64,000 nucleotides of DNA from Diphasiastrum complanatum (GCA_029204225.1 CM055114.1:11779634-11843633), one strand, 5' to 3'. Counted from the first letter of the stretch, positions 31,732-44,432 are shown. Numbers and translations are program-made. The notes: generated by a model from the sequence alone, not told the origin.

Positions 31732-33148
31732 TGTGAACTCCAAGGCAAAGTTCTTCCTAGACTTAAGTCCACAAAATGTGAGCTTGACTTGCAATGCAAA
31801 ATATTCTTTTGAAAAGGTAAAGGAATTCTTAGAAACTTTAAAAAAATCAAATACAAATGAAAAATGATGTAAGTCATTCATTCACATCAAGCATCCACAT
31901 GAGACATGATGAGGGGTCAAGATGGGGACCCTCCCCCGAAGGAAAATCTTTACTTATGCAAGATCAATTGGCAAGAGCCAATTACATAATGCATCTTTGA
32001 AGCGTTCTCAAACACTCTTTTAAAAAAGAAGGTAATTTTTAAAAGTGAACAAAATCATATGGGATTCCAAAGACAATCTTTCCTTGATCCAAATTCAAAA
32101 ATATCAAGCTAGACTTTCAGAACATGGAAACTAGAAACATAATCATTGGTTTTGCTTACATGCAAAGGTAAATGACTCGAGAATAGTGACATGCAAAGAG
32201 AAAGGAATGGAGATCTTATGCAAACAATTGTTTTAACATGAGGGATGATGACATGCAAAGTTTTAAGAGGTGGAAAATGTATGCATGCAACTAGTTTTGT
32301 GATTCTTGGTCCAAAAATGAAAGTTTCTTGATCATGCAAGCTTGGTAATGGATCTAAAATGATAGTAGCTTTATTGCATGCAAGGAAAGAGTGTTTAGTT
32401 GCTGGAAAATGAAAATTTGAAGGCTGAGTTAGAGAGAGAGTAAGAGAGTTGTTCGTGTAGGTACAAGAGAGAGAATTAGCATTTCTGGTGAGAAAGAGAG
32501 GAAAGGGTAGAGAGGGGGTTTGAGAAAGGTGAATAGGGATGAGAGAGAGTGTGAGGGAAAGGGAAGAGAGAAGAGATAAAGTGTGTGCGTTGAAGATGGT
32601 GGATCATCCAAGAGCTCCCATAAATTTTGGCATGGTCTCCTTGAGCCATACCTCCAAAATCACCTTTTCCAAGCACCTACACATACAACTAAACAAAAGA
32701 CAAGCAAAATATTCATTAATTGGAATTAGGGGATGGTGGGAGGGCGCACCACATCTTTTATAGGGAGTTTGGAGGCTTGCCAAAGGTGGTGATGTGTTAA
32801 ATTGAAGTGTGTGAGGTTTGGGGGGAGAGTTATAGTGGAGTAAGGGTAAGTAGAGTGAAAGAATGATATGTAAAGGTGAGGGAGGGTTTCATGGGAGTTA
32901 GAATTTGTCAAGTGAGAGTGGAGGAGGGCGCCCTTACTATGTGTCCATAAGCCCTTACCTATGTGTCCATAAGCTCTTAAGCCATGTGGAAAAGTAGGTA
33001 AGATATTGTTGACATGCAAGGAAGGTAGTTGGCTCAACATTTAATGTTAGCCATGATATAGTTTAATTTTCTATGTTACAACTTGGGAATTCACCCAAGT
33101 GCAAACTTTCTAGGGAAGGGGGTCTAGTATATGTCCATCTTATCTTGC
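31732..33148 (-). repeat. Left LTR D
   Basis: About 1417 bp. It aligns throughout with the right copy (shared GAGGGGTCAAGATGGGGA, GGATCATCCAAGAG, GGGAGGGCGCACC-type blocks). Where the right copy has C19, this one has ACCCTCCCCCGAAGG (31920-31935). Confidence 0.85.
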
Positions 33149-33733
33149 ATAAGAATTACCAATTCCTAGGCTCTCTTTTTTTAGGTGTTGCCCATCCCCA
33201 ATCATGGCGGAGAAGATCCAAAAGGGGTGATCAATCCCTCAGCTCGTCCCCAGTTCTTTATAGACTCCCTTGAGCCTTCATTGTAGACTTATGAAAAAGT
33301 CTTCATTATAGACTCCCTTGAGCCTTCATTGTAGACTTATGAAAAAGCCTTCTTATGGTACCCTTCATAAGCTTAAATAAGCTTTCAAATTCTTGTTCTT
33401 GTTCCTTAGGTATTTCTTCACATACCTACACAAACCTTAAAGAAAGGTTAGTTGTGAAATTTTACCATTTAGAAATGGTTCATCATATAATTTTCTAAGT
33501 TCTTAAATCTTTAAATTCTACTAATAGAATTTGTACATCATCACAAGCTGTTAATAGGAATCACAGTTTCATGAATTGCTCATCTATAGGTAGTAATACC
33601 TGCACATGCACTCAATTCTTTTGAGAAATCAAACTTATTAAATATGAGATCATATCTTAGTTAAATCATTTGTGAAAAACAAAATGAATGGAAGACGGGA
33701 TAGTCTTCATTTATGGGGCCTTTTGCCTCTACA
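33149..33733 (-). repeat. LTR G copy 2, with internal 48-bp tandem duplication
   Basis: Inverted relative to copy 1 at 28207. A 48-bp unit is repeated at 33259-33306 and 33307-33354 (TATAGACTCCCTTGAGCCTT..), present once in copy 1. The minus-strand text GGAGGGGTGTAATT just before its TGTAGAGG start (33733) is a plausible polypurine tract for the Ty3 element to its right. Confidence 0.82.
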
Positions 33734-33789
33734 AATTACACCCCTCCGACGCATAAAGCGTTGTCCTCAATGGACATTTCTCGAATAAG

Positions 33790-35170
33790 AATCTAGAATT
33801 TCTGGATACTATTTGAAGAAGTCTTCTTCCATCCATCTTGCATTTGTGGTTGGATAATTCTTAAACTTGAGGAGGTATAGTGTTGACGTTAATCCCTTTC
33901 TTCCAGCTCTGGTCTTGTGCATTAAGATTTGCTCAAGTTGAAGAATCTCTTCAGTTCCTTGAACTTCTGGTGGTTCGAAATCCGTGGTTCCTTCAGGTAT
34001 GGGACCATAGAATTTCTTTAGTAGACTCACATGGAATTTACATGGATTTTCCAACTGGGAGTTAGTTCTAGTTCGCATGTGACTTCATTGATTATTTTGT
34101 TGACTTTGAAAGGTCCATAGTATTTTTGGTCCAGCTTCATGTTGCCTTTCTTTTTCCTGAGCCTTTTCTTCTTGAATTTTAGGAGGACTAAGTCTCCTTC
34201 CTCGTACTTGATTGCCCTCTGATGCAAATTTTCACTCTTTTGTTGCTTTTGTTGTGCCTTAGCGATGGATTGTTGAACCTTTGTAAAGGTATCTTTATAA
34301 TCCTGCACAAATTCATCAGAGGCAAAAATCTTTTCTTTAGTCTTCAATATGGGAGATAAGATAGGTTTTCCATAGAATATTTCAAAAGCTGCCTTTCCCA
34401 TGGATGAGTGAACTGTGTTGCAATATGCAAACAATAAAATAGGAAGATAACGTTCCCATTGACTCTTTGGGTCACTCACATAACTTTTTAGTAGGTCTAT
34501 GACAGTTCGGTTGGTAATTTCGCTTTGATCATCAATTTGGGGATGGAAAGAGGATGAAAACTTGAGTGTAGTTCCTAAGTTGTCAAAAATGCTCTCCAAA
34601 AGTTATTGGTGAATCTTGTATCTCTATCGAATACAATACTTTTGGGTAAATTATGAAGCTTAAAGATATGTCAGATAAATAAGTGAGCAGCTTCAGGTCC
34701 CTTGAGCTTTTTCTTATATACATTTACATAATGTCTTGTGTCTCGATGCATGGTAGGCCAATAAAAGAATCTTTTGAAAGCCTCGATAGTAGAAGGTATT
34801 CCTCTATGTCCAGCATATGGTGGGTTGTGGCTTTCTTGTAGGATTTTGGTTCGGAAGGCCACGGGTATACATAATTTATCCTCTTTGAATAAATACCCAT
34901 CTTGCATGATAGTCTTTATGGCCCTGATTTTTTTCTAGCATCTCATGGATATGTTTAAAATCGGGATCATTAGTATACATATTTTTTATAAGAGTAAAGT
35001 CTTTACAATAAGCTATGGATATATGGTTGACTTTGGGTATTCTAGACAATGCATCTGAGGCTTTGATGTTCCGTTTTAACCAAGAAATCATTTCCTAAGA
35101 GGTAGTGTTTCCATAATTTAAGGGCATGGATAACTGCTAAATGTTCTTTCTCAAAAATGTCATATTGTAT
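33790..35170 (-). pseudogene. Ty3-type (chromodomain) pol remnant: RNase H end, integrase, chromodomain
   Basis: On the minus strand, 35170-34880 gives KEHLAVIHALKLWKHYL-like RNase H text and KASDALSRIP. 34907-34671 is the integrase zinc region (LCIPVAFRTKILQESHNPPY AGHRG, then KRFFYWPTMHRDTRHYV). 34599-34027 is the core and C-terminus (FSSSFHPQIDDQSEITNRTV, GKAAFEIFYGKP, EGDLVLLKFKKKRLR, YYGPFKV). 34078-33809 ends in a chromodomain-like segment (RAGRKGLTSTLYLLKFKNYP, ARWMEEDFF), which in this clade targets chromatin. Frameshifts separate the parts, and the first two catalytic Asp are missing. Confidence 0.87.
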
Positions 35171-35680
35171 TTCAACATATTGCCATAGTTTTACTTTGCA
35201 TATAGTATACAAACAAGTTTTAGGCTACTAGAAGCTTAAATCAACAACACATGATATGCACGATTAAAACAAAACTTGATGTGCATTCTAATCTAAATCA
35301 TTCTTGATACAACTTGATATTGACCACTCTATTTCATGTTTGTCTATAAAACATCTCTAGATCTACACTTAAGATTCTTTTGGTCCCAAAGGACAATCAA
35401 TATGATTAAGAAAATACTTCCCTTCTTTTACTAGTGTGGCCTTCAAAGATCGAATGTCCATGACTAACTTTGGATTGTATGTTCCTTGTACATGCGATTT
35501 TTGATTCTCTACATGTATGCTTCCAATGTCTCATCGTCGGATTCTTCATCATGCTGGGCATGAGTCTTGGTCTTCTTGATTCTCTCCATGCAATTCAAGC
35601 TTCTTGATGATGGATGGAGCTCTTTCATCTTTTTTTTTTTTTTTTTTTGTTTTCCACCAAGCATGTTCGTGACTGTGAAT
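35171..35680. other. Spacer between Ty3 remnant and solo LTR, poly(T)
   Basis: No coding signal. A 19-bp T run lies at 35631-35648. It is probably degraded Ty3 internal sequence. Confidence 0.4.
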
Positions 35681-36333
35681 TGTGAGAGATTTCAACTAGT
35701 TTAGTCTAGTTTAGTCACATTTTGGTAAATTGTAGATAAGAGGCCAAAACTCATTTTAGACTTAGAGATAAACTTTTGGAAGCTATATTAGTTTAAAATA
35801 CATTCAATAAACACTTTTGGAAAGTGTGTGAAAGTTGGTAGTTGAGTTTGAGAGAGATTCAAATTTGAACTTTGGGTACATTGAATCTAGACCCAAAAAT
35901 AGTAGGGTTTACATTTTGGAGGGAAAGCCAAGTGGCCAAATAGGGTTTGGACACTCTATAAAAGGATGTAACTCATGGAGAGACATATCTTCTCTCTTCT
36001 CTCTCTCATTTCATCATTATACATGGTTCTCTTTGGGTTCTACTACTCATTGGTGCACTATCTTGGTGTTATCTTGCAATCTTGTGTGTGAATGTTCATT
36101 TCTTGCTATTTTCGGTTCCACACGTGTGAAATACAGTAGGGTACTATAATTGTACGGAAAAAAAACATATTTTATGTTTTGGTTCATGTTTGATCAGTAT
36201 CTCTTAGAGTTTGCATCTCATTTTGTATGTAGATGCTATTTTTTCTACATTGGCAGGATTCTTGGTTTGCTCCTTATTGTAACCAAAGATCAGGGACATG
36301 GATTGGATCTTGAATGATCTAAAATCCTTCACA
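35681..36333 (+). repeat. Solo LTR of copia E family, TSD TGAAT
   Basis: 653 bp, reverse complement of the E LTRs at 48593 and 53979: TGTGAGAGATTTCAACTAG.. to ..AAATCCTTCACA. Perfect 5-bp target duplications TGAAT flank it (35676-35680 and 36334-36338). It keeps ACTCTATAAAAGG (TATA box) and CACACGTGTG (36119-36128). Confidence 0.93.
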
Positions 36334-36597
36334 TGAATATTCAATCATGTATTGAGATTTTTATGCAATTTGAAGGTCTAATTCTCGTGGATCTCCCAAG
36401 TGTAGTCGATTTTTGTTCTTGTATCAAAAAGATCTTGGAAAAAAAATGAGATTCGAGCGGAAGGAAAATCAATTCAAAAAAAAACAAAGATGCAAGGTTC
36501 TATGTGTTGGCATTTGGGTCATACATGAACATCAACACTTTCACCAAAAAATCTACAAAAATTGAAGTTTGACAAACCTTGGCTCTGATACCAAAAT

Positions 36598-38018
36598 TGT
36601 GAACTCCAAGGCAAAGTTCTTCCTAGACTTAAGTCCACAAAATGTGCGAATGTGAGCTTGACTTGCAATGCAAAATTTTGAAAAACCAAATGAATTCTTA
36701 GAAACTTTAAAAACATCACATACAAATGAAAAATGATGTAAGTCATTCATTCACATCAAGCATCCACATGAGACATGATGAGGGGTCAAGATGGGGAAAC
36801 CCCCCCCCCCCCCCCCCCGCTCGCGCGAAGGAAAATCTTTACTTATGCATGATCAATTGGCAAGATCCAATTACATATACATCTTTGAAGTGTCCTCAAA
36901 AACTTTTTTAAAAAAAAGGTAATCTTTAAAAGTGAACAAAATCATATGGGATTCTAAAGACAATCTTTCCTTGATCCAAATTCAAAAATATAAATGCTAG
37001 ACTTTCAGAACATGGAAACTAGAAATATAATAATTGGTTTTGCTTATATGCAAAGGTAAAGGACTCAAGAATAGTGATATGCAAAGAGAAAGGAATGGAG
37101 ATCTTATGCATGCAATTGTTTTATCATGAGGAATGATGTCATGAAAAGTTTTAAGAGGTGGAAAATGAATGCATGCAACTAGTTTTGTGACTCTTGGTCC
37201 AAAAATGGAAGTTTCTTGATCATGCAAGCTTGGGAATGGATCTAAAATGATAGTAGCTTTATTGCATGTAGGGAAAGAGTGTTCAGTTGCTGGAAAATGA
37301 AGGTTTGAAGGCCGAGTTAGAGAGAGAGTAAGAGAGTTGTTCGTGTAGGTACAAGAGAGAGAATTAGCTTTTTTGGTGAGAAAGATAGGAAAGGGTAGAG
37401 AGGGGGTTTGAGGAAGGTGAATAGGGATGAGAGAGTGTGTGAGAGGAAGGGAAGAGAGAAGAGATAAAGTGTGTGCGTTGAAGATGGTGGATCATCCAAG
37501 AGTTCCCATAATTTTGGCATGGTCTCCTTGAGCCATACCTCCAAAATCACCATCTCCAAGCACCTACACATACAAGTAAACAAAAGACAAGCAAAATATT
37601 TATTAATTGGAATTAGGGGATGGTGGGAGGGCACACTACATCTTTTCTAGGGAGTTTGTAGGCTTTCCAAAGGTGGTGATGTGTCAAATTGAAGTGTGTG
37701 AGGTGTGGGGGGAGACTTATAGTGGAGTAAAGGTAAGTGGAGTGAAAGAATGATGTGTAAAGGTGAGGGAGGGTTGCATGGGAGTTAGAATTTGTCAAGT
37801 GAGAGTGGAGGAGGGCATCGTTACCTATGTGTCCATAAGCTCTTAAGCCATGTGAAAAAGTAGGTAAGTTATTGTTGACATGCAAGGAACTTGGTAGTTG
37901 GCTCAACGTTTAATGTTAGCCATGATTTAGTTTAATTTTCTATGTTACAACTTGGGAATTCACCCAAGTGCAAACTTTCTAGGGAAGGGGGTCTAGTATA
38001 TGTCCATCTTATCTTGCC
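36598..38018 (-). repeat. Right LTR D, with poly(C) expansion
   Basis: About 1421 bp, preceded by the primer site complement. It carries a run of 19 C at 36800-36818 and then GCTCGCGCGAAGG. Confidence 0.85.
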
Positions 38019-39193
38019 ATAAAGGAGGAGTTGCCCAATTTGGAGACTCTTCATGGAATTCGCATCTCTTACTTGAAATACACAAAGGTTCAAGTAGCAA
38101 GATTGGCGTGATCTTGATTCAAAAGAACTTTTTGGAAGGATCCTACAAAACAATGCTCAAGAAAATTGGTTATGATTTGAACCTAGAAACTCACAAAGGT
38201 TTCATTTTGTCTTGATTACCTCAAATTTGACTTCTTTGGACTTCTAGTCACAGTTCTTACACTCCCTCACAAAGAAGAAATGAAGATTAGTGATGTACTT
38301 TCAAGAGTACTATTTTTGGCAAGTAGATTTGTGGATAACATCGGATTTGGAGCTACTTCTACTGGCTAATGTGGATACATTGCATCTAGTCAAGTTAAAC
38401 TAGATTTTTGGTGAAGTACCTAGAAGTTGCTATATTAGAGCAAGTGGCCAAGTGACATTATGGCTGTTATAAATAGCTATAATAGCGTGGAAAATTATCT
38501 TCATGTTCTCATTTTGTATGGAAAACTGTTCTCTTTTGATTATATGTCCATCTCTTTCATATTTCTCATGATATCTTGAGTTCTAATGTATAGAATGTGA
38601 ATTTTCTTGTTGTACTTGAATCCACACATGTATCTTAGTGTCATATCTACATGAATTTTGCACTTCTAGCATGGTAGATGTATGATTTCTGGTTTGTGAA
38701 TGATTTTAGATGTGCATCCAAATTTTAGCAAGATCTTGTTGATCCATCAAGCGTGTTTTGGATCTAAATTTCTCACATGGTATCAGATCAGGTTGCAGGC
38801 TAAAGTTGGTGGATCTGCCAAATATAGAGGTGAATGTGAGGGCGGTATCAATTCTATGTGGAGTTGGAGTGGTTTCTAGCTCAAATCAAACATTTTCAAG
38901 TGTAGAAAGTGGATTTTTTATTTTCTAGCATCATGTTAGGTCAAAGCACTTGGAGTAGGCAGATTTTTAAGTCCACTTATTGTAATGTGGAGACAAAAAT
39001 CTCTCATGATTGTGGATGTTGCATTCTATTAGTAGATGTATCAAGATTCTAGCATTTGCATATAGCTTTTGCTTGATTCAATATTTTGCATTTTTTAGAA
39101 AACCCTAAATTTGATAGGATCTCTTGATTTTGAAGTTGCTGGACTTTTCAAGAGTGTGTTTCAATCTTAGGAAAGTGCAAACCTTCAATATAT
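38019..39193 (+). other. Non-coding; probable 5' LTR end with primer site at 38778
   Basis: TTTCTCACA followed by TGGTATCAGATC (38778-38789) looks like a plus-strand LTR end and an initiator tRNA-Met primer site with a late mismatch. The LTR start, probably between 38300 and 38400, cannot be fixed. No pol follows, because repeat F starts at 39194. Confidence 0.4.
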
Positions 39194-39509
39194 CTATAAG
39201 GGAAAGCTCCTCAAGATCTTGCTTACAAGACAAACACAATGGAAAACACACAATGGAGAAACCACTCAACCAAGTAGAAGCAACCAATCAACTCTAGAAG
39301 CTTCAATCCCAAGCCAAGGAATATGAAACATGAAAGTAGACTGAGAGCCTGGAAATAGATCAACCACAAGATGATGTAGTAGGGCGAGTTTGGCCTCCTT
39401 ATATACAACCTAGAACCATATGTGCACATAGTCATGGAAGGTCCTAACTCCCCTATGCATAGATTCATCTAGAATAGAATCTCTATGCATGGATCCTCTA
39501 TTCATAGAA
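39194..39509 (-). repeat. LTR-like repeat F, left copy
   Basis: CTATAAGGGAA..GCTC to CTCTATTCATAGAA, shared in order with 60529-60845 (common blocks TTACAAGACAAACACAATGG, CAACCACAAGATGATGTAGT, GCGAGTTTGGCCTCCTTATA). It truncates gene P. Confidence 0.85.
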
Positions 39510-40307
39510 ATGATGGATGAGGGAAGCCCATCTGGGATTGAAATGTCGTGAATTTTTCATCAGATGGTCTGCCTCGTCCATCCTCAGCTATATTTGATAA
39601 AGTATTATTCAGACATTCTTCACTGGTCATAAGACCCTCCTCATCATCAAAATCAATACCATCAACAAGGTCATCTGTCTCAAAATCTACAAAGTCGAAG
39701 AATTCAAAAATTGTGCCGGATAATAAAATAGAACCTCGTCCTCACAATAGTCAAAAAATTTACATAAATCAGCAATAGTAAAATATACATCGTAATATAA
39801 TATACAGGCAAATTGAAAAGACATTTCGAATCCTCCATAGATTTGGATTCATCATCAAATGTATTTTGGCCAATGAAAGAATCCCGGAGAACATCAATAT
39901 TTAAATCAATGAAGTCATTTTCTTTATCAGGAGTGTCGATAAGAAAGTGACTTATATCCTTAATGGCTGACTGAACAGAGGAGGGTGCAAAAGGATCAAC
40001 AACAAGAACTTCATCATCATCTGGGATCTGAACTAACAGAAAAAGTATGAAACCACTATGATATTCAACCATTTCTTGTTGCAATATGGACACAGAACTA
40101 CTTTTGAAAAGATCAAACAATTTGGTGAACATTCTATCCAGTCTATGTCTAAAAGCTGGGAAGAAATGAACAAGATCAGTATAATGCATGTACTGGAGTT
40201 GACCTATGGAGAAAACAGGCTTGCTAAGTATATCTCTGAATCTGACATAATGTTCATAAAATACGTCAGAATTTGGTTGTGCAGTCCTGAAAACATGTAG
40301 ATATGGC

Positions 40308-41045
40308 TGTTGAATTTCACACATGTGGAATGTCAACAACATGTACTTGTGATCTCCTAAGGTGTGTAGATGCACCAAGATCAAGACTAGATTGAGATTC
40401 AAGATCTATATTTGATTCTATGGCAAAAACACACTACTACATGCATTCAATCACTTCCAACTCTCACTCACACGTGTGGGAAGTATTCAAAAAATAATCT
40501 AAGTAGAAACAAGCTGCTCTCCTCGGGTAGAGAGAGAAAAACCATCATGAGCTCTTGGGTAGAGAGAGAAAGCTAGAAACTCAATAACTCACAAAATCCA
40601 TAAAATCACCAAATCAATTAGATCCAAAATGAGGAGTACAATGATACTAGTAGATCCACGAGCTACCACTATGCTTAACTATGATTGGACCATATTTTGT
40701 CACCTCTTGATCCTATTGGATCATTGATCCATACACCTCTTAATTCTATTGGACTATATTCAAGCACACCTCAATTTCCTATTGGACCTCACAAGGTTCC
40801 ACCTCTAGATCCTATTGGACCTCTTGGAACTCATCAAACAAAAGTTTTACACTTGTCTACATTCTAATTGGCACGTGTTTAGCCTCTTACTCTATTTTGG
40901 CTCAATAGTGGCATTACAAGTGGAAATGCATAATTTGCCATCTATGCCAATTTTATTCCTATCAACATCCTACACCTAGATGCTTGATGTAAAAAAACAT
41001 AAGACCCCTATATCTAACATAGATAATCTTTTTCAATTCTTCACA
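40308..41045 (-). repeat. Left (3') LTR of copia B
   Basis: 738 bp, preceded by TSD ATGGC. It carries one perfect CACACGTGTG (40469) and one CACACATGTG variant at 40318. Confidence 0.95.
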
Positions 41046-41063
41046 CTCCTCCTAAAAAATTAT

Positions 41064-42550
41064 CTATAAAGATTTGAGCATTGATCTTGATATAACTCCA
41101 AGATTAGATCTATGCTTGATGAAAGCACTTTTGCTCAAAGGCTTGGTGAGTAGATCGGCAATACAAGAGGACGAGTTGACATGTTCCAAATAGATTTCTC
41201 CTCCAATAAGCTTTTCTCTCACAAAATGGTGTGCCACTTCTATGTGCTTGCTTATTGCATGAAATATGGGATTATTGGCAAGAGCTTGGGCCGAGATGTT
41301 ATCACATATGATCATTGGTAGATCATCCTCCTTAATGCACTTTAGCTCCATTAATAACCTCTTGATCCAAAGTACTTCTTTGGTAGTTGTAGTGAGTGCT
41401 TTGTAATCGGCCTCACATGAAGAGAGAGATATAGTATCTTGCTTTTTGAAAAGCCAAGATATTAGATTGCCTCCAAGAAAGATAGTGTATGCACTAATAG
41501 ACTTTCGATCCATCTTGTCACTTGCAAAGTCCGAATCCGAGTAGCCAATAATGGATAGATCTTCACTTTTATAGAGTAGACCATAATCACAAGATGAAAA
41601 TACATATCTTAGAATCCTCTTGGCCAACTTCCAATGATGGATCTTAGGATCTTGCATAAATTGACTCAATTTGTGCACACAAAAACTTAGATCGGGCCTA
41701 GTAATGGTAAGCCAAATCAAGGAGCCTACAAGACTCCTAAAAAGTGTGATGTCCTCAAAGGATCTTTCATCACCTTTATTAGGATCTTTTACAATTTGCT
41801 CCATTGGAGTATCTATGCTCTTAGAATTTTCCATAATTTTTTCAACATAGAGTGAGCATATCTAGATTGGCATATAAAGACATGATTTTCATAAAAATCA
41901 ATTTCTAGGCCTAGGATGTAATGCATCTCTCCTAGATCTTGCATTTTAAACTCACATCCAAGTGCTAGCTTGGTTTCATCAACTAGCTTGATATAACTTC
42001 CACAAAGAATAATGTCATCAACATAAATTAGAAGAATGACAATATTGCTATCAACAAACTTTAGATACATGGAAGGATCATAGTCACTAAAAGTAAATCC
42101 TACTGAGATAAGAAAATAATTAAGTCTTGAATACCATGATCTTGGTGCTTGCTTGAGTCCATAAAGACTTTTGAAGAGCAAGCACACTTTGGACTCATCC
42201 TTGATGAATCCTTGAGGTTGTTCCATATAGATCTCCTCCTCAAGATAACCATTTAGAAAAGCATTGGATACATCTAATTGGAACACTTTCCACTTGAAAA
42301 AACAAGCAAGAGAAATAAGAATTCTTATTGTCACCATCTTTGCAACAGGTGCAAAGGTCTCCTCATAATCAAGACCATGGATTTGAGCAAATCCTTTGGC
42401 ACATAATCTTGCTTTATGCTTGTTGATGGTGCCATCATGATTGAACTTGATCCGAAATACCCACTTGCAACCAATCACATGCTTGTTGGATGGAGGATCT
42501 ACAAGCTCCCAAGTATTGTTGGTGATCAATGCATCATACTCTTGCTTCAT
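41064..42550 (-). pseudogene. Copia B reverse transcriptase and RNase H
   Basis: 42550-41813: [69 protein letters not shown] (catalytic YVDD), LGEMHYILGLEI. 41834-41064: RNase H with TRPDLSFCVHKLSQFM, GYSDSDFASDKMDRKSIS, ISLSSCEADYKAL, MIICDNISAQALANNPIFHA, HIEVAHHFVREKL, IADLLTKPL. The two overlap in different frames, so one frameshift separates them. Otherwise it is well preserved. Confidence 0.92.
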
Positions 42551-42795
42551 GGCATCATACCACTCCTTGGTATTGAGTGCCTCTTGTACATTCTTTGGCT
42601 CTTAATGAGAGACATAAAAAACATAGTTAGTGGAATCAAGATCCACTTGTTTGCCTTTGTCAACATATGAGAGCCTCTTAGGCTCGGATCTATCTCTCAT
42701 GGATCTTCTTGGTGAGAAAATCCGAGGAGAGTCTTCTTCAAATCTCGACCCCATCATATCATGATTGTCTTCAAAATCAATAATTGATGATGCAT

Positions 42796-43710
42796 CTATA
42801 GATTTCTTGATCCTGGCCTCTTCAAAAGATGAGTGTTGATCTTCATGAAAGACAACATCTCTACTTTCAATAACTTGAGAAGTAGAGAGTATAAAGACTC
42901 TATAGGCCTTCTTGTGGATGAGTATCCAACCATGATCCCTTTGCATGCACTAGGATCTTCCTTCTTCCTTGTTTCCAAGGGAATATGGACAAAGCATAAG
43001 CATCCAAAAACTCTAAGGTGATCAACCTTAGGCTTCTTCAAAAATAAGATTTCATATGGTGACTTTCCTCCAAGAGCTATATGTGGGAGCCTATTGCAAA
43101 GATAATTTGCACAATTAATGGCTTCTCCCCAGAAATCTTTGGGCAAAGATGCCTCAATTCTCATAGATTTTGCACATTCACATAGAGATCTATTCTTTCT
43201 CTTGGCCACTCCATTTTGAGATGGAGAGTAGGCACAAGAAAACTCTCTTTCAAGCTCACAAAAATCTTGAAATTTATTGGAGATATATTCACCACCTCCA
43301 TCACTTCTAAGAGCTTTAATCTTGAATGAGAATTGCTTCTCTACATAAGCTTTGAAAATAAGGAAATAATCAAACACCATAGATTTAGAAACAAGAAGAT
43401 ATATCCAAGTGAATCTTGTGTAATCATCAATGAAAGTAACAAAACAAGTGGCTCCTCCCGTGCTTGTGGTTGATGAGAAATGCACATCCGAGTGGATTAA
43501 CTCCAAAGGATGCTTGCTTTTGATAGAAGATCTTGTAAATGGCTTTTTGTGAGATTTAGCAATAGCACAAGCCTCACAAGGCTTGATATTCTTGAAGAGT
43601 GACTTTGGCAAGCCAATAGCTTTGGCTTCTTTGATCATAGAGAGCATGGATTTGTAGTTGGGATGTCCCAACCTCCTATGCCATAATTCCTCCATAGAGA
43701 GCTTGTTCAC
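42796..43710 (-). CDS. Copia B integrase
   Basis: HHCC-type region ELWHRRLGHPNYKSMLSMIK..CEACAIAKSHKKPF. DDE core with LELIHSDVHFS, IKALRSDGGGEY and SQNGVAKRKNRSLCE (Glu of NGVAERKNRT replaced by Lys). C-terminal RVFGCLCFVHIPLETRKKED and IMVGYSS. The E-to-K change at the third catalytic position would be disabling if the alignment is right. The frame shifts after GYSSTRRP. Confidence 0.88.
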   Translation of the reverse strand: MNKLSMEELWHRRLGHPNYKSMLSMIKEAKAIGLPKSLFKNIKPCEACAIAKSHKKPFTRSSIKSKHPLELIHSDVHFSSTTSTGGATCFVTFIDDYTRFTWIYLLVSKSMVFDYFLIFKAYVEKQFSFKIKALRSDGGGEYISNKFQDFCELEREFSCAYSPSQNGVAKRKNRSLCECAKSMRIEASLPKDFWGEAINCANYLCNRLPHIALGGKSPYEILFLKKPKVDHLRVFGCLCFVHIPLETRKKEDPSACKGIMVGYSSTRRPIESLYSLLLKLLKVEMLSFMKINTHLLKRPGSRNL

Positions 43711-44432
43711 AAGAGCAACATTACAAGCATTGATATTCTTCTTCTTGAGCTTGGATGATGAAGCATTAGAGGAATCATCTTCCTCCTCATCTTTGTCTTT
43801 GGATCTGACTTTGTCCTTGTTTGAGGATTGTTGATGCTGGTTCTTGCTCTCCCTTTGTGCTTATCCTTGGCAAAGAGAGCTTTGCCATCATTATGAGTGA
43901 GAGAAAGCTTGTCCATCCTCAAGAGCTTGTACTCTTGTCTTGATTCTTCCGAAATTAGCACACTTTGGAGAGCCTCCAAACTTGGTAGCTCCTCCTTAAT
44001 GGCATAGGATTGGACAAGATTATCAAATTCACTTCTCAAGCCATTGAGAATGACTTGAACTAGCTCATTTTGATTGATGGAATCACCAATACAAGCAAGT
44101 TCTCTATGAATATCTTTTACTCTCAAAACATAACTAGATGCACTCTCATCACTCTTTTGGATACTTTGAAACATTTGATTCCTAAGAGTGAGAAGCCTAG
44201 AGGTATTCTTAGCCTCATAGATAGTCTTGAGACAATCCCAAGCTTCTTTGGTTGTTGTACAAGTACCTATTTCCCTCAATATCTCATTAGAGACATTCAT
44301 CTTAATGTAGTGGAGGGCCATCCTAGCTCTCTTTTTGTATTTTTGAACCTCTTGAAGAACTTGTGGTTCTTCTTCAAGGCCAAGAACTATGTCCATCATG
44401 TCTTGAAGAATCAAGATGGACTCCATCCTCAT
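43707..44432 (-). CDS. Copia B gag (UBN2-type), lacking the zinc knuckle
   Basis: Gag packages element RNA into particles. The frame shows MDIVLGLEEEPQVLQEVQKY, RARMALHYIKMNVSNEILRE, TKEAWDCLKTIYEAKNTSRL, LRNQMFQSIQKSDESASSYV and RELACIGDSINQNELVQVIL. It ends in a basic and then hydrophobic tail after a frame change, without the CCHC knuckle or the DSG protease that follow in related elements. Its start ATG lies after the leader and may be truncated compared with the family's usual MA..LTSSNYxxWK opening. Confidence 0.85.
   Translation of the reverse strand: MRMESILILQDMMDIVLGLEEEPQVLQEVQKYKKRARMALHYIKMNVSNEILREIGTCTTTKEAWDCLKTIYEAKNTSRLLTLRNQMFQSIQKSDESASSYVLRVKDIHRELACIGDSINQNELVQVILNGLRSEFDNLVQSYAIKEELPSLEALQSVLISEESRQEYKLLRMDKLSLTHNDGKALFAKDKHKGRARTSINNPQTRTKSDPKTKMRRKMIPLMLHHPSSRRRISMLVMLLL

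Larger units (their letters stand above)
31732..38018 (-). mobile_element. Nested LTR region D: two 1.4-kb LTRs around Ty3 and solo-LTR insertions
   Basis: Direct repeats 31732-33148 and 36598-38018 start TGTGAACTCCAAGGC and end near TCTTATCTTGC(C). GCTCTGATACCA (36582-36593), four bases before the right copy, is a minus-strand primer site. Between them lie LTR G copy 2, Ty3 integrase-chromodomain remains, and a solo LTR of family E. No matching TSD was found at the outer ends, so the two LTRs may have been brought together by recombination. No gag-pol of its own was recognised. Confidence 0.7.

Noticed and set aside
32476-33040. Ser/Pro/His-rich frames in LTR D
   Set aside because: Present in both LTR copies but with different frames and lengths; typical LTR noise.
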